Shown here piece after piece: positions 52,511 through 61,780 of a stretch of 64,000 nt of DNA. The stretch is taken from assembly GCA_964638675.1 (NCBI GenBank), contig CAZXAU010000007.1:61894-125893 (forward strand), given 5' to 3'. The notes below the pieces were generated by a model. That model was not told where the DNA came from and ran no database searches. It saw nothing but the letters and a program-made list of their open reading frames with translations. The stretch's first letter is position 1. Each line of letters opens with the position of its first letter. The position numbers and the translations under genes are program-made. The DNA comes from SIG714 sp964638675. GTDB lineage: Bacteria > Bacillota > Clostridia > Oscillospirales > CAG-272.

Positions 52511-53422
52511 ATGAACAAATATCTTGAAATTTCGCCCGATGTGCAAAAAGCACTGAATGAGGGCACACCTGTAGTAGCACTTGAATCAACGATTATTTCC
52601 CACGGAATGCCCTATCCTCAGAATGTGCAGACCGCTCTGCTTGTCGAGCAGACTATCCGCGAAAACGGAGCAACACCTGCAACTATCGCAATTATAGGCG
52701 GCAAGCTCAAGGCAGGACTTACAAGAGACGAAATTGAATATTTAGGAAAAAAAGGACGGGATGTCATAAAGGCATCACGCCGTGATCTGCCGGTTCTTAT
52801 ATCAAGAGGAGAAGACGGTGCAACTACCGTCACGACAACCATGATAATTGCCGCCATGGCAGGAATAAAAATATTCGCAACGGGAGGCATCGGCGGCGTG
52901 CATCGTGGTGCCGAGAAAACAATGGATATATCCGCCGACCTTGAGGAGCTTTCAAAAACACCCGTAATGGTCATTTGTGCGGGAGCAAAATCGATTCTCG
53001 ATCTTTCTCTCACGCTCGAATACCTTGAAACAAAAGGCGTTCCGGTAATCGGCTTCGGAACAAATGAGCTTCCTGCATTTTATACAAGAAAGAGCGGTCT
53101 GTCTGTTGATTACAGAATAGACACTCCCGAAGAGCTTGCATCGGCTTTCAGAGCCAAGCTTGAAATGGGGCTTGATGGCGGTATGCTTGTCACGAATCCC
53201 ATACCGGAGGAATACTCGATGGATCCCGACGTTATCAACACTGCAATAGATAAAGCTATAGCCGAATGTAACGCTCTCGGAATCAAGGGTAAGGAAACCA
53301 CCCCCTTCCTTCTTGCGAAGATCAAGGATATCACAGGCGGCGACAGCCTTGACGCCAACATTCAGCTTGTGCTGAACAATGCCCGTCTTGCCGCAAAAAC
53401 GGCAGTCTGCATGGCAGAATAA
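52511..53422 (+). CDS. psuG: Pseudouridine-5'-phosphate glycosidase
   Basis: A 303-residue enzyme that splits pseudouridine 5'-phosphate into uracil and ribose 5-phosphate. VVALESTIISHGMPYPQN (about 21-38), ASRRDLP, GATTVTTTM and FATGGIGGVHRGAE (Lys and Asp catalytic region) are family signatures. No PsuK kinase gene is adjacent. The start follows element copy D; it lies between epsC and serC. Confidence 0.93.
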   Translation: MNKYLEISPDVQKALNEGTPVVALESTIISHGMPYPQNVQTALLVEQTIRENGATPATIAIIGGKLKAGLTRDEIEYLGKKGRDVIKASRRDLPVLISRGEDGATTVTTTMIIAAMAGIKIFATGGIGGVHRGAEKTMDISADLEELSKTPVMVICAGAKSILDLSLTLEYLETKGVPVIGFGTNELPAFYTRKSGLSVDYRIDTPEELASAFRAKLEMGLDGGMLVTNPIPEEYSMDPDVINTAIDKAIAECNALGIKGKETTPFLLAKIKDITGGDSLDANIQLVLNNARLAAKTAVCMAE

Positions 53423-53472
53423 ATCAGATAAAAAATACAATATATAAATAATCTGTTTGGAGGAATTTAATT

Positions 53473-54561
53473 ATGAGCAGAATTTATAACTTTTCAGCAG
53501 GCCCTTCCATGCTTCCGCTTCCCGTACTTGAAAAAGCGGCTGAGCAGATGCTTGACTATGAAGGAAGCGGCATGTCGGTCATGGAAATGAGCCACCGTTC
53601 ACCCGTTTATGCAAAGATCATTACCGATGCAGAGGCAATGCTCCGCAAGGTAATGAACGTACCGGAAAACTACAAGATACTCTTCCTTCAGGGAGGAGCT
53701 TCTCAGATATTCGCCGAAGTACCGCTCAACCTTCTTCCCGAAGGCGGCACTGCCGACTACATCATCTCGGGTAACTTCTCGAACAAGGCATTCCAGGAAG
53801 CACAGAAATACGGAAATGTCCGTGCCGTTGCATCCTCAAAGGCTGACAACTTCACCTATGTTCCGATCGTAAACAAAGAAGATTTCAATCCCGAAGCGGC
53901 ATATGTACATGTCTGCTTCAACAACACAATTTACGGAACAAAATTTGACTACATTCCTGATACAGGAGATATTCCGCTTGTTGCCGACATGTCATCCTGC
54001 ATTCTCTCCGAGCCTGTTGATGTCAGCAAATTCGGCGTAATTTATGCCGGTGCACAGAAGAACATGGCCCCTGCAGGACTTACTGTCGTTATCGTCCGTG
54101 AAGACCTTCTCGGAAGAGCAAGACCGTATACTCCCACAATGCTTGATTGGAAGATTCAGGCAGACAACGGTTCTATGTACAATACTCCCCCGACATATCC
54201 GATCTATGTCGCAAAGCTCGTTTACGAGTGGCTTGACTCTATCGGCGGACTTGAAGAAATGCAGCGCCGCAATGTCGAAAAGGCATCTCTCCTTTATGAT
54301 TACCTCGATTCTCAGGACTACTATATTCCCAAGGCAGTCAAGAGAAGCCGTTCGCTTATGAATGTCACATTCATTACCGGCGATCCCGACCTTGACGCAA
54401 AATTCGCAAAAGAAGCGGCTGCACAGGGAATGTCCAACCTCAAGGGACACAAATCTGTCGGTGGTATGAGAGCATCGATCTATAATGCAATGCCTCTTGA
54501 AGGCGTTCAGAAGCTCGTTGCCTTCATGAAGGAATTCGCTGCGGCTAATCCCAAGAAATAA
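53473..54561 (+). CDS. serC: Phosphoserine aminotransferase
   Basis: A 362-residue PLP enzyme of the second step of serine synthesis, making 3-phosphoserine. YNFSAGPSMLPLPVLEKA opens the protein, GGASQIFAEVPLNL and the PLP-lysine motif YAGAQKNMAPAG (about 195-206) are present, and RASIYNAMPLEGVQKLV ends it. GGAGG lies eleven bases before the ATG. It is followed by serA after 95 bases. Confidence 0.96.
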   Translation: MSRIYNFSAGPSMLPLPVLEKAAEQMLDYEGSGMSVMEMSHRSPVYAKIITDAEAMLRKVMNVPENYKILFLQGGASQIFAEVPLNLLPEGGTADYIISGNFSNKAFQEAQKYGNVRAVASSKADNFTYVPIVNKEDFNPEAAYVHVCFNNTIYGTKFDYIPDTGDIPLVADMSSCILSEPVDVSKFGVIYAGAQKNMAPAGLTVVIVREDLLGRARPYTPTMLDWKIQADNGSMYNTPPTYPIYVAKLVYEWLDSIGGLEEMQRRNVEKASLLYDYLDSQDYYIPKAVKRSRSLMNVTFITGDPDLDAKFAKEAAAQGMSNLKGHKSVGGMRASIYNAMPLEGVQKLVAFMKEFAAANPKK

Positions 54562-54577
54562 GTTAATCTATTTTCCT

Positions 54578-54626
54578 GCAAAGTAAAGACATAATCCCCT
54601 TTCCGGGCGTTCTGTCTTTACTTTGC
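54578..54626 (+). other. Long hairpin between serC and serA
   Basis: A perfect 14-bp stem (54578-54591 with 54613-54626) with a 21-base loop. It is not followed by a T run, so readthrough into serA is expected. It may stabilise or partially terminate the transcript. Confidence 0.6.
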
Positions 54627-54656
54627 GTAAATCTACACACTTTTAAGGAGAACCAA

Positions 54657-55802
54657 ATGAAAAATATTCAGCTTTTAAATAAGATTTCTCCCGTCGGAAC
54701 AAAGCTTTTCGGCGAAGGATATACTGTATCCACCGACTGCACAGAGCCTGAAGGAATTATGGTCCGTTCGGCAGCAATGCTTGATATGCAGTTTCCTTCA
54801 TCTCTCGAAGCAATTGCAAGAGCCGGTGCAGGTGTCAACAATATTCCCTGCGACCGCTGTGCCGATGAGGGTATTGTAGTATTCAACACTCCCGGTGCAA
54901 ATGCCAACGCTGTAAAGGAGCTTGCGATCTGTGCTCTTATGCTCGCTTCACGTGATGTTGTCGGCGGAATCAACTGGGCATCAACTCTCGAAGGAAACGA
55001 ACTCGGAGTTGCCAAGGCAGTCGAAAAAGGCAAGAGTGCTTTTGCCGGCTGTGAGATCTTCGGCAAAACTCTCGGAATAATCGGACTCGGCGCTATAGGC
55101 AGACTTCTTGCGCAGGCGGCTACTGTTCTCGGAATGAAGATCGTCGGCTGTGACCCGTTTGCATCTAATCTTCCCGATTACATCAAGCTCGTTGAAAGCT
55201 TCGACGAGGTTTACGCAGAAGCCGATTATATAACCCTTCATGTTCCGGCTACACCTCAGACCAAGGGCATGATCAACTCCGAATCGATTTCAAAAATGAA
55301 GGACGGTGTCCGCATTCTCAATCTTGCCCGTGCAGATCTCGTAAATGCCGCTGAGCTTAAGGCTGCTATCGCCGATAAGAAGGTTGCTTGTTATGTCACC
55401 GACTTCCCGACCGAGGAGACTATCAATACTCCAGGCATCATCGCTATGCCTCACCTCGGTGCTTCGACCGAAGAATCGGAAGACAACTGTGCACAAATGG
55501 CTGCTACCGAGCTTATTGATTATCTTGAAAACGGAAACATCAGAAACTCTGTCAACTTCCCTGCAATTTCTCTTGACAGAAAGAGCGAAAAGCGTATCGT
55601 AGTTCTCGGTGTGGGAGAGGGCGTCAAGGATTCGCTGACAGAAGCGATCACAGGATCGGGCATTAATATTGTCGATTCCGCTTATTCCGAAAGAAAAGGC
55701 AGATTCGCATTTATCGCCGATACCGACGTTTGCCCCTGCACATCAAAAGAAGCTCTTTCTAAGCTTGACTGCGTGAAGAGAATTCTTATCAAAAACAGCT
55801 AA
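54657..55802 (+). CDS. serA: D-3-phosphoglycerate dehydrogenase
   Basis: A 381-residue NAD-dependent enzyme that starts serine synthesis from 3-phosphoglycerate. ARAGAGVNNIPCDRCADEGI, TPGANANAVKEL, the NAD-binding LGIIGLGAIGRLLAQAA (about 143-159), and HLGASTEESEDN are family motifs. The last ~60 residues are a short ACT-like regulatory end. AAGGAG lies before the ATG. serC precedes it in the same direction. Confidence 0.95.
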   Translation: MKNIQLLNKISPVGTKLFGEGYTVSTDCTEPEGIMVRSAAMLDMQFPSSLEAIARAGAGVNNIPCDRCADEGIVVFNTPGANANAVKELAICALMLASRDVVGGINWASTLEGNELGVAKAVEKGKSAFAGCEIFGKTLGIIGLGAIGRLLAQAATVLGMKIVGCDPFASNLPDYIKLVESFDEVYAEADYITLHVPATPQTKGMINSESISKMKDGVRILNLARADLVNAAELKAAIADKKVACYVTDFPTEETINTPGIIAMPHLGASTEESEDNCAQMAATELIDYLENGNIRNSVNFPAISLDRKSEKRIVVLGVGEGVKDSLTEAITGSGINIVDSAYSERKGRFAFIADTDVCPCTSKEALSKLDCVKRILIKNS

Positions 55803-55812
55803 AAAGTCAAAA

Positions 55813-57018
55813 ATGAAATTTAATGTTAAATCGGCATCTCTGACGCTCGTTTTGGCAATTATCTTCACTTTTCTGGTATCCTGCTCCGCTCCATACGGTA
55901 CGGGAACCCCGGACACTGCGGCGGCGTTCACCAAAACGCCGCCGTTTTCCGAAGATACTGCCCTTACGGATGACACTGCCGCTTCAACTCCCACCCCCAC
56001 ACAATCCAAGGAGCCTCAGATGAGTAAACTTAATCTTACCTTCAATCAGAACCAGGTAATTCGTTCTGCCTTTGACCCGGGCGGAAAACAGGGCAATCTT
56101 GCAAACTATGACCGCTGGGTATCTACCGATTATATACCGCTCGATGATGCCTATGCCATTTCCTACACACTTGCAGGTCATCTCTATCTTGAATCTGTTG
56201 CCTATTTTGACGCCGACAAGAAATACATTTCGGGCGTTGGCACCCGTTCAAGCTCGGGCTGCGCCACAATTCGCGGCATTTCGCTCGTCCCCGATAACGC
56301 AAAATTTGTTCGCTTTATTAATTTCACGGGCGGTGGTTATCCTGCCTCTTTCAATGACAGCGAAGTATTCACGATCGCTGATAAAGAAAATTACGATCTA
56401 TATATGCTCGCTCACCCCAATATCAATCTTAAAATTGCCTGCCTCGGCGACAGTCTGACCGAGGGCGATTACGGTCTTGTTGTCGGTGCCGCCTGCGTTC
56501 ATTACAAAAATTACCCCTGGTTTCTTGAGCGCGAACTCGACTGTCAGACCGTCAATTTTGGTAGGTGCGGTTATACAGTTAAAAGCTACAGCTCCTTCTT
56601 CAGCAGCGGCTCAGTCTATGTTTCGGATGCCGATATCGTTCTCATTATGCTCGGAACTAATGCCGGTATCCATAACATAGCAGATAATGCATCATTCGAT
56701 CTTTTGATTAAAAACATCAGATCAAAAATGAAATCAGATGCAAAGCTCGTTCTTATCACACCGCCCCATGCCACTTTGAATCCCTCAAAGCCGAATTACG
56801 GCTACGGTGATAATGTCGCTTCTGCCGTCGATTATATATGCTCTTATGCAAAAAAGAATAACGCCCTGCTTATCGATGCATTCCGTGACAGCCCTGTTCA
56901 AACCGACACCGAATCGATCTATCAGCCGAACGACGGACTCCACATGGCTGAAAAAGGTTATGAAGCCTTCGCTCACTTTATCGCTGAAAAGCTCATTGAG
57001 ATGAATCTTATCAAGTAG
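55813..57018 (+). CDS. SGNH/GDSL-hydrolase lipoprotein
   Basis: A 401-residue exported lipoprotein (lipobox FLVSC). A Thr/Pro-rich linker is followed by a beta-rich domain (about 80-205) and a SGNH esterase domain. The catalytic Ser is in CLGDSLTEGDY (about 215-226), the Asn in MLGTNAGI, and the Asp/His pair in DGLHMAE. Such enzymes deacetylate polysaccharides or peptidoglycan-linked sugars. It begins ten bases after serA, with no clear ribosome site, so it is probably part of that transcript despite its different role. Confidence 0.87.
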   Translation: MKFNVKSASLTLVLAIIFTFLVSCSAPYGTGTPDTAAAFTKTPPFSEDTALTDDTAASTPTPTQSKEPQMSKLNLTFNQNQVIRSAFDPGGKQGNLANYDRWVSTDYIPLDDAYAISYTLAGHLYLESVAYFDADKKYISGVGTRSSSGCATIRGISLVPDNAKFVRFINFTGGGYPASFNDSEVFTIADKENYDLYMLAHPNINLKIACLGDSLTEGDYGLVVGAACVHYKNYPWFLERELDCQTVNFGRCGYTVKSYSSFFSSGSVYVSDADIVLIMLGTNAGIHNIADNASFDLLIKNIRSKMKSDAKLVLITPPHATLNPSKPNYGYGDNVASAVDYICSYAKKNNALLIDAFRDSPVQTDTESIYQPNDGLHMAEKGYEAFAHFIAEKLIEMNLIK

Positions 57019-57084
57019 GATTTTACTTTATCTTTTGAGATTTTTTCGGCTTTTCGTGAAAAGCCTCGGCAAAAGCTTTATTGA

Positions 57085-57415
57085 CGGACAAGACATATAG
57101 TTTTATCGTAATTTACGTCATACTATTTTTTCAAACATTCGGTTTGAAAAAATTAATCGAAAAACAAGTACCCACGCAGATGAATGTAAACACTCATCAT
57201 GCGTGGGTACTTGCTTTTCGGTTGACTTTCAGCCTTGCTGAAAGTTGTATGACTAACCTTTTAGATTGACTCGTTCGGGAAAGTTTCTCTCTTCTTTTTT
57301 TAAAGAAGAAGCAAAAGAAATCAAACGATTTAAGATAGTCTAACCGTCTTAGCCTGTAGGAAAGTTTCTCACTTTCTCTTTTCAAAGAGGAAGATTTCTT
57401 CATTTTTAAAGAAGA
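57085..57415. repeat. Dispersed hairpin repeat, family 2, copy 2, with inserted hairpin
   Basis: Matches 17636-17918 in order: gacatatagttt, gtcatactatttttt, gtttgaaaaa, gttgtatgactaacc, gggaaagtttctc and tgtaggaaagtttctcac. Between gtttgaaaaa and gttgtatgac it carries ~90 extra bases (57149-57240). These contain a 14-bp perfect stem (caagtacccacgca/tgcgtgggtacttg) with further pairing inside. It lies between convergent genes. Confidence 0.75.
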
Positions 57416-58194
57416 AGTTTACGGCGCAGGGTGGAATAAAAACCTTCGTTGCCAACTTTGACAGTATAGACCTTTTTGGGCGACAGCGTAATCCTGACCG
57501 CATCATCCGGAGATATATTTCCGAAATTTTCGCCGTCTACCCCAAGAGATGCGACTGATTCAGGACACAGCAGAATATCGGCACTGCTTTTGGTGACAAA
57601 GCTTACGAAGCCTGCCCCGCGTTGGCAGATAGGAGTAATGGCAACATTATCCGAGCCGGGCATCAGAACAGGACCACCTGCCGAAAGGTTATAAGCTGTC
57701 GAGCCGGTAGGGGTGGCAACTATGATGCCGTCACAAACAATTCGTGCCGTAGGTTCACCATCTATCGTTATATTGACGCAGATAGTGTGCATATCACTTC
57801 CACGGTGAACGATGACATCATTCAGCGAAGTATATGAATCACTGCGGCTCCCTGAAAGAGAGCATGAAAGGGTCATACGCTCGACAATGCGAAATTTCCC
57901 GTCAAGAATGCTGTCAATGGTATTAAAGCCTTCACCCGGCTCGCACTCGGTAAGATAGCCGAGATTTCCGAAATTGATGCCGAGAAGCGGTACACCGTCA
58001 AGAATGGGGAGCTTGGCGGCAGAGAGCAGACTTCCGTCACCGCCGAGAATAATAGCCATATCAGGTTTAAGAGAGCAGTTCGAATCAAGAACATGAACTC
58101 CTTTAGCTGTGAGATATTCCTTAAGCCGGGCGGCATAATCAGAACTTCCCTCTTTGTCTTTGTTCGGAATGATCAGAATTTTATTGATTTCCAA
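57406..58194 (-). CDS. nadK: NAD kinase
   Basis: A 262-residue cytoplasmic enzyme that phosphorylates NAD to NADP. The ATP-binding motif is IILGGDGSLLSAAK (about 47-60), then GINFGNLGYLTE, the Asp-containing SLNDVIVHRG, and the glycine-rich DGIIVATPTGSTAYNLSAGG. A TTG start at 58194 has AAAGGCGG eight bases upstream; a GTG at 58203 is one base from that site. Its end overlaps repeat family 2 sequence. It has its own promoter. Confidence 0.93.
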   Translation of the reverse strand: MEINKILIIPNKDKEGSSDYAARLKEYLTAKGVHVLDSNCSLKPDMAIILGGDGSLLSAAKLPILDGVPLLGINFGNLGYLTECEPGEGFNTIDSILDGKFRIVERMTLSCSLSGSRSDSYTSLNDVIVHRGSDMHTICVNITIDGEPTARIVCDGIIVATPTGSTAYNLSAGGPVLMPGSDNVAITPICQRGAGFVSFVTKSSADILLCPESVASLGVDGENFGNISPDDAVRITLSPKKVYTVKVGNEGFYSTLRRKLLL

Positions 58195-58271
58195 TAGAAT
58201 CACCGCCTTTCGCAGGATTGAATATATCGATAAAATATATGTAAAAAAACTGAAAAATAATCTATGAATGT

Positions 58272-58300
58272 ATTAAAACACATTTTTGACGATTTGTCAA
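58272..58300 (-). promoter_or_regulatory. Promoter of nadK
   Basis: TTGACA (58300-58295), 17 bases, TTTAAT (58277-58272) on the minus strand. The rest of 58301-58478 shows nothing. Confidence 0.65.
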
Positions 58301-58475
58301 TATAGTCAAGGGCAAATACCGAATATAATGTACAAAAAAAGAAAAAAGCATATTGAAATAACAGAAAATAAATGATATAATAAACACACAATGTGTATTT
58401 GCGATGGCAAATATAATTTAAAGAAGTGTTTATTTGAACATACCCCCTTTGGGGACATGGGCTTCGTTGGCTTTA

Positions 58476-58484
58476 TGTTATAAT
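58476..58484 (+). promoter_or_regulatory. Extended -10 promoter of the phosphatase lipoprotein operon
   Basis: TGTTATAAT, i.e. an extended -10 (TG-n-TATAAT), 45 bases before the start; there is no good -35. Confidence 0.5.
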
Positions 58485-58528
58485 AAGCTAAATTCATTCC
58501 GAAAGGCTAATAGGAAAAGGAATAAAAA

Positions 58529-59575
58529 ATGAAAACAACATTAAAAACTACTGCACTGATTCTCGTAATAATTACACTGGTATCCCTTTTTTCGGGTTGT
58601 ATCAAGGAAGAAATCATACCCGAATACGATATACACACAGACGGACAGGCAAACTATTTAGCAGGTGATCTCGATCATTTCTCACTGTATGCAAAAGGAA
58701 AAGAAGAGCTGAGCATCCCCGAAGCCATAAAGCTTGAATGGGAAGCAAGCGGCGTTGGCAAGGTAACGGTAAGCGAAAATGCAGATTACTCAGCCCCGAT
58801 AAAACTTGAGGGTGAGGGTCAGGTCGATGTATACAATCTCAAGATAGGAACGTTGTACTATTACAAAATCGAAACAAGTGACGGTAAAACGATAAAAAGC
58901 GGCAAATTCAGAACGGCTGACGTCGCACCGAGAAATTTGTATGTTGACTCGGTAACCAATGTCCGTGATATCGGAGGCTGGAAAAAAACGGACGGCAGTA
59001 TGATAAAGCAGGGCATGATCTACCGTTCAAGCAAGCTGACAGCCGATAAAACGGGTGAGCAGACCATAAGTGATAAAGGCATTGCCACAATGAGAGATAC
59101 CCTCGGAATCGTCACAGAGCTTGATCTTCGCAGGACAGACAACGAAGAGCAGGGCGGAATAACCGAGAGCGTACTCGGCAACGGAGTTAAATATATATCA
59201 TTTCCTATGCAGTCGTCCGGCAACTGCCTGACGCTGAACAAAGAGCTTCTGCCTGAGCTGTTTGAAATTCTCGCAGACGAGAGCAACTATCCCCTTCTCT
59301 TCCATTGCAGTATAGGAACAGACCGCACCGGAGTTGTTGCATTTCTGATGAATGCACTTTTGGGTGCAAACGAAGACGATCTCTACCGTGACTATCTCTT
59401 CTCAAACTTCGGAAATATAAACGGTATGCGTACAAATTCGGCAGTAAAGAATTATATCAAAGCAGTTTCTTCAAGCGACGGCAATAGTCTGAGCGAAAAA
59501 ACATATAACTATCTTACATCGGTCGGAGTTGACAGCAAAAATATAGACAGCTTTTTGAAAATAATGAATGGATAA
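58529..59575 (+). CDS. Tyrosine-phosphatase-like lipoprotein
   Basis: A 348-residue lipoprotein (lipobox LFSGC). An N-terminal fibronectin-like part (about 45-125) precedes a protein-tyrosine/lipid phosphatase domain (about 140-340). The P-loop is FHCSIGTDRTGVV (HCxxGxDRTG, about 249-261) and the N-terminal NVRDIGGW is the usual family start. Outside the cell, such enzymes may act on phospholipids or proteins; the substrate is unknown. It heads a three-gene run with 19- and 15-base gaps. Confidence 0.87.
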   Translation: MKTTLKTTALILVIITLVSLFSGCIKEEIIPEYDIHTDGQANYLAGDLDHFSLYAKGKEELSIPEAIKLEWEASGVGKVTVSENADYSAPIKLEGEGQVDVYNLKIGTLYYYKIETSDGKTIKSGKFRTADVAPRNLYVDSVTNVRDIGGWKKTDGSMIKQGMIYRSSKLTADKTGEQTISDKGIATMRDTLGIVTELDLRRTDNEEQGGITESVLGNGVKYISFPMQSSGNCLTLNKELLPELFEILADESNYPLLFHCSIGTDRTGVVAFLMNALLGANEDDLYRDYLFSNFGNINGMRTNSAVKNYIKAVSSSDGNSLSEKTYNYLTSVGVDSKNIDSFLKIMNG

Positions 59576-59594
59576 ATAATACAAGGATAATAAT

Positions 59595-60443
59595 ATGTAT
59601 CTCGACCAAAAGGCTCAGAAAAAGATAAAAATATTAACGACGGCATATATAGTGATATTTCTCTTCGCCCTTGGTGCGGGGTGTTTACTGTTATCCTATG
59701 AATTGATTATTCTGTCGATAATAGCGGGCGTATTGACAATTTTAATAAGAAAGCTCGGGAAATATTCGGAGGGCTCGGCAAAGCTTATCAATCTCGGTAA
59801 TAAGAAAATTCAAACCGAACTGAAACCCCGTGAATTCATAGATGAGATCAACCGTCTCGAAAATGATGATAACGTAATTAAAGGAAAAGACGATCACGAT
59901 ATACTGAACCTTCTGAATCTTGCCTACTCATCAATAGGTGAGGAAGAAAAATGTCTTGAAATAATTGAAAGAGGCATTTCGTCTGCAAAACCCGGGAGTC
60001 AGAAGACTATTTCATGGCAAATAATCCGGATGATAAGTCTCTACGAACAGAAAAAGCTTGAGGATGCCGATTTATTGCTTTCGAAAATAGAGAGCAAAAA
60101 GCTTAATTTTTTAAACAAAGCCAACCTTGAATCAGCAAAATCACTGGCAATACCGCTTGCAAAAAACGATATGGCAAAAGCAGAAGACTATTGCAGAAAA
60201 AGGTTACTGCCCCACAAAGGAATATTGAAAGAATCTAATCTTTCGCTCGCATCACTGCACCTTATACTCGGCGAAATATGCATTAAAACAGACAGAGAAA
60301 AAGAAGGGTATATGCATTTAAATTATGCAATAGAAAACGGCGGCGAGACAATATATCCGTCATATGCAAAGGAAATCATAGAAAAATACGAACAATCGAA
60401 AATATCGGCAGAGCCGGACGAAACGGACGAAAAACCCGAGTAA
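59595..60443 (+). CDS. Membrane protein with helical repeats, function unknown
   Basis: A 282-residue protein. Two membrane helices lie at about 15-52, and the rest is a soluble helical region of TPR-like character (AYSSIGEEEKCLEIIERGIS and AKNDMAKAEDYCRKRLLPHK). An acidic tail ends it. No named family was recognised. It lies between the phosphatase lipoprotein and the DUF1287 lipoprotein and is probably co-expressed. Confidence 0.6.
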   Translation: MYLDQKAQKKIKILTTAYIVIFLFALGAGCLLLSYELIILSIIAGVLTILIRKLGKYSEGSAKLINLGNKKIQTELKPREFIDEINRLENDDNVIKGKDDHDILNLLNLAYSSIGEEEKCLEIIERGISSAKPGSQKTISWQIIRMISLYEQKKLEDADLLLSKIESKKLNFLNKANLESAKSLAIPLAKNDMAKAEDYCRKRLLPHKGILKESNLSLASLHLILGEICIKTDREKEGYMHLNYAIENGGETIYPSYAKEIIEKYEQSKISAEPDETDEKPE

Positions 60444-60458
60444 GGATATGAGGCAAGA

Positions 60459-61169
60459 ATGAAAAGCATAAGAAAAAAGTTAAACTTTCCCCTTGTTGTA
60501 TCGATTTTGATATATATAATATTGACTGCGGCGATCCTCCTTATCACAGGCTGTGATAAAACACCCGAAAAGATCTACAGTGCTGAGGATTTCGGAATCG
60601 AAACACTGCACAGCAAATGCGATTTTAATAGTAACGGAGTTGATGACTATACCGATCTTCTGCTCGGTGCCAGAGCAGATGCGATAAATCATCCCGTATA
60701 TGACGGTTCATATCAGGAAGAAGGTTATCCGCCCGATAATATAGGAGTGTGTGCCGATGTCATATGGCGTGCTTTCAAAAACGCAGGATATTGCCTGAGA
60801 GACATGGTAGATAAGGATGTGAGAGAGCATACCGATGACTACCCGAATGTCAGCAAACCAGATGACAAGATCGATTTCAGGAGAGTTAAAAATCTAAGCG
60901 TTTTCTTTAAAAAATATGCCGAAAGTCTCACACTCAATACAAAAGATATTGAGCAATGGCAACCCGGAGATATCGTCATATTCGGCAAAGATACGCATAT
61001 CGGAATCGTTTCGGACAAGAGAAATGAAAAAGGACAGCCGTACATCATACATAACGGCGGCCAAAGCGAAAGAGAAGAAGATTACATAAACCGCTCGACT
61101 GTTACAGGACACTATCGCTTCAATGCCGAAAATCTCGACAGTGACATTCTTATCGCATGGCACGATTAG
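60459..61169 (+). CDS. DUF1287-family exported protein
   Basis: A 236-residue protein with a membrane or lipoprotein signal (LLITGC, Cys near 32). The DUF1287 domain has RADAINHPVYDGSY, NIGVCADVIWRAFKNAGY, the Cys of which is conserved, WQPGDIVIFG, HIGIVSD and HNGG. The Cys/His layout resembles NlpC/P60-type hydrolases, so an amidase-like activity is possible. It ends the three-gene run and is followed by a terminator. Confidence 0.88.
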   Translation: MKSIRKKLNFPLVVSILIYIILTAAILLITGCDKTPEKIYSAEDFGIETLHSKCDFNSNGVDDYTDLLLGARADAINHPVYDGSYQEEGYPPDNIGVCADVIWRAFKNAGYCLRDMVDKDVREHTDDYPNVSKPDDKIDFRRVKNLSVFFKKYAESLTLNTKDIEQWQPGDIVIFGKDTHIGIVSDKRNEKGQPYIIHNGGQSEREEDYINRSTVTGHYRFNAENLDSDILIAWHD

Positions 61170-61202
61170 TAAAATATCTGCACCGAAATTAAAATAATAC
61201 AG

Positions 61203-61249
61203 AAATCCGCAGAACACTTTCAAAAGGAATTGTTACTGTGGATTTTCTA
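61203..61249 (+). terminator. Terminator after the DUF1287 gene
   Basis: A 10-bp stem with one G-T pair (61203-61212 with 61236-61245), followed by ttcta. Confidence 0.65.
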
Positions 61250-61292
61250 TATTTTGTCGTTTTCTGTATAATAAAAAAATCTGAAAAACCAC

Positions 61293-61321
61293 TTGACAAA
61301 AGGCTCGATCTGTGTTATAGT
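61293..61321 (+). promoter_or_regulatory. Sigma A promoter of ylxM-ffh
   Basis: TTGACA (61293-61298), 17 bases, TATAGT (61316-61321). Confidence 0.85.
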
Positions 61322-61362
61322 GTGTAAAGTAAATTGCTTTACAGTAAAAGGAGTGCAAAGTC

Positions 61363-61716
61363 ATGAGCGGAACGCCCGAGAAAAGAACTCAGACCGTTAT
61401 GCTTCTCGACTTTTATTCGGCACTTCTCAGCGAGAGACAACTGCGAATAATGACAATGTACTATATGGACGATATGTCGCTCTCCGAAATATCCGAGCAG
61501 CTCGGAATAACCCGTCAGGGCGTGCGTGATGCCATCAAGAAATCTGAAATTTTTCTTGATGATACCGAAGAAAAGCTCAGACTTCTTGAAAGGTTTTCAA
61601 AGACAAAAGAGAAGCTCGGATATATTATTGACAGGCTTACCGTTCTGTACAAAGAAGGCGAAGCGGATGTCTGCGACATCATTGAAGCCGCAAAAGATAT
61701 ATCAGATAATTTGTAG
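61363..61716 (+). CDS. ylxM: SRP-associated regulator YlxM
   Basis: A 117-residue helix-turn-helix protein of the YlxM/p13 family, encoded before ffh in most Firmicutes and thought to affect signal-recognition-particle activity. The HTH motif is SLSEISEQLGITRQGVRDAI (about 43-62). AAGGAG lies before the ATG. ffh follows after 64 bases. Confidence 0.95.
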   Translation: MSGTPEKRTQTVMLLDFYSALLSERQLRIMTMYYMDDMSLSEISEQLGITRQGVRDAIKKSEIFLDDTEEKLRLLERFSKTKEKLGYIIDRLTVLYKEGEADVCDIIEAAKDISDNL

Positions 61717-61780
61717 TCCGTTTTTCCTTGCAGTAATTTTAATTTTATATGTACATTAAAGAGGGGAGAAATAGTCTGAA

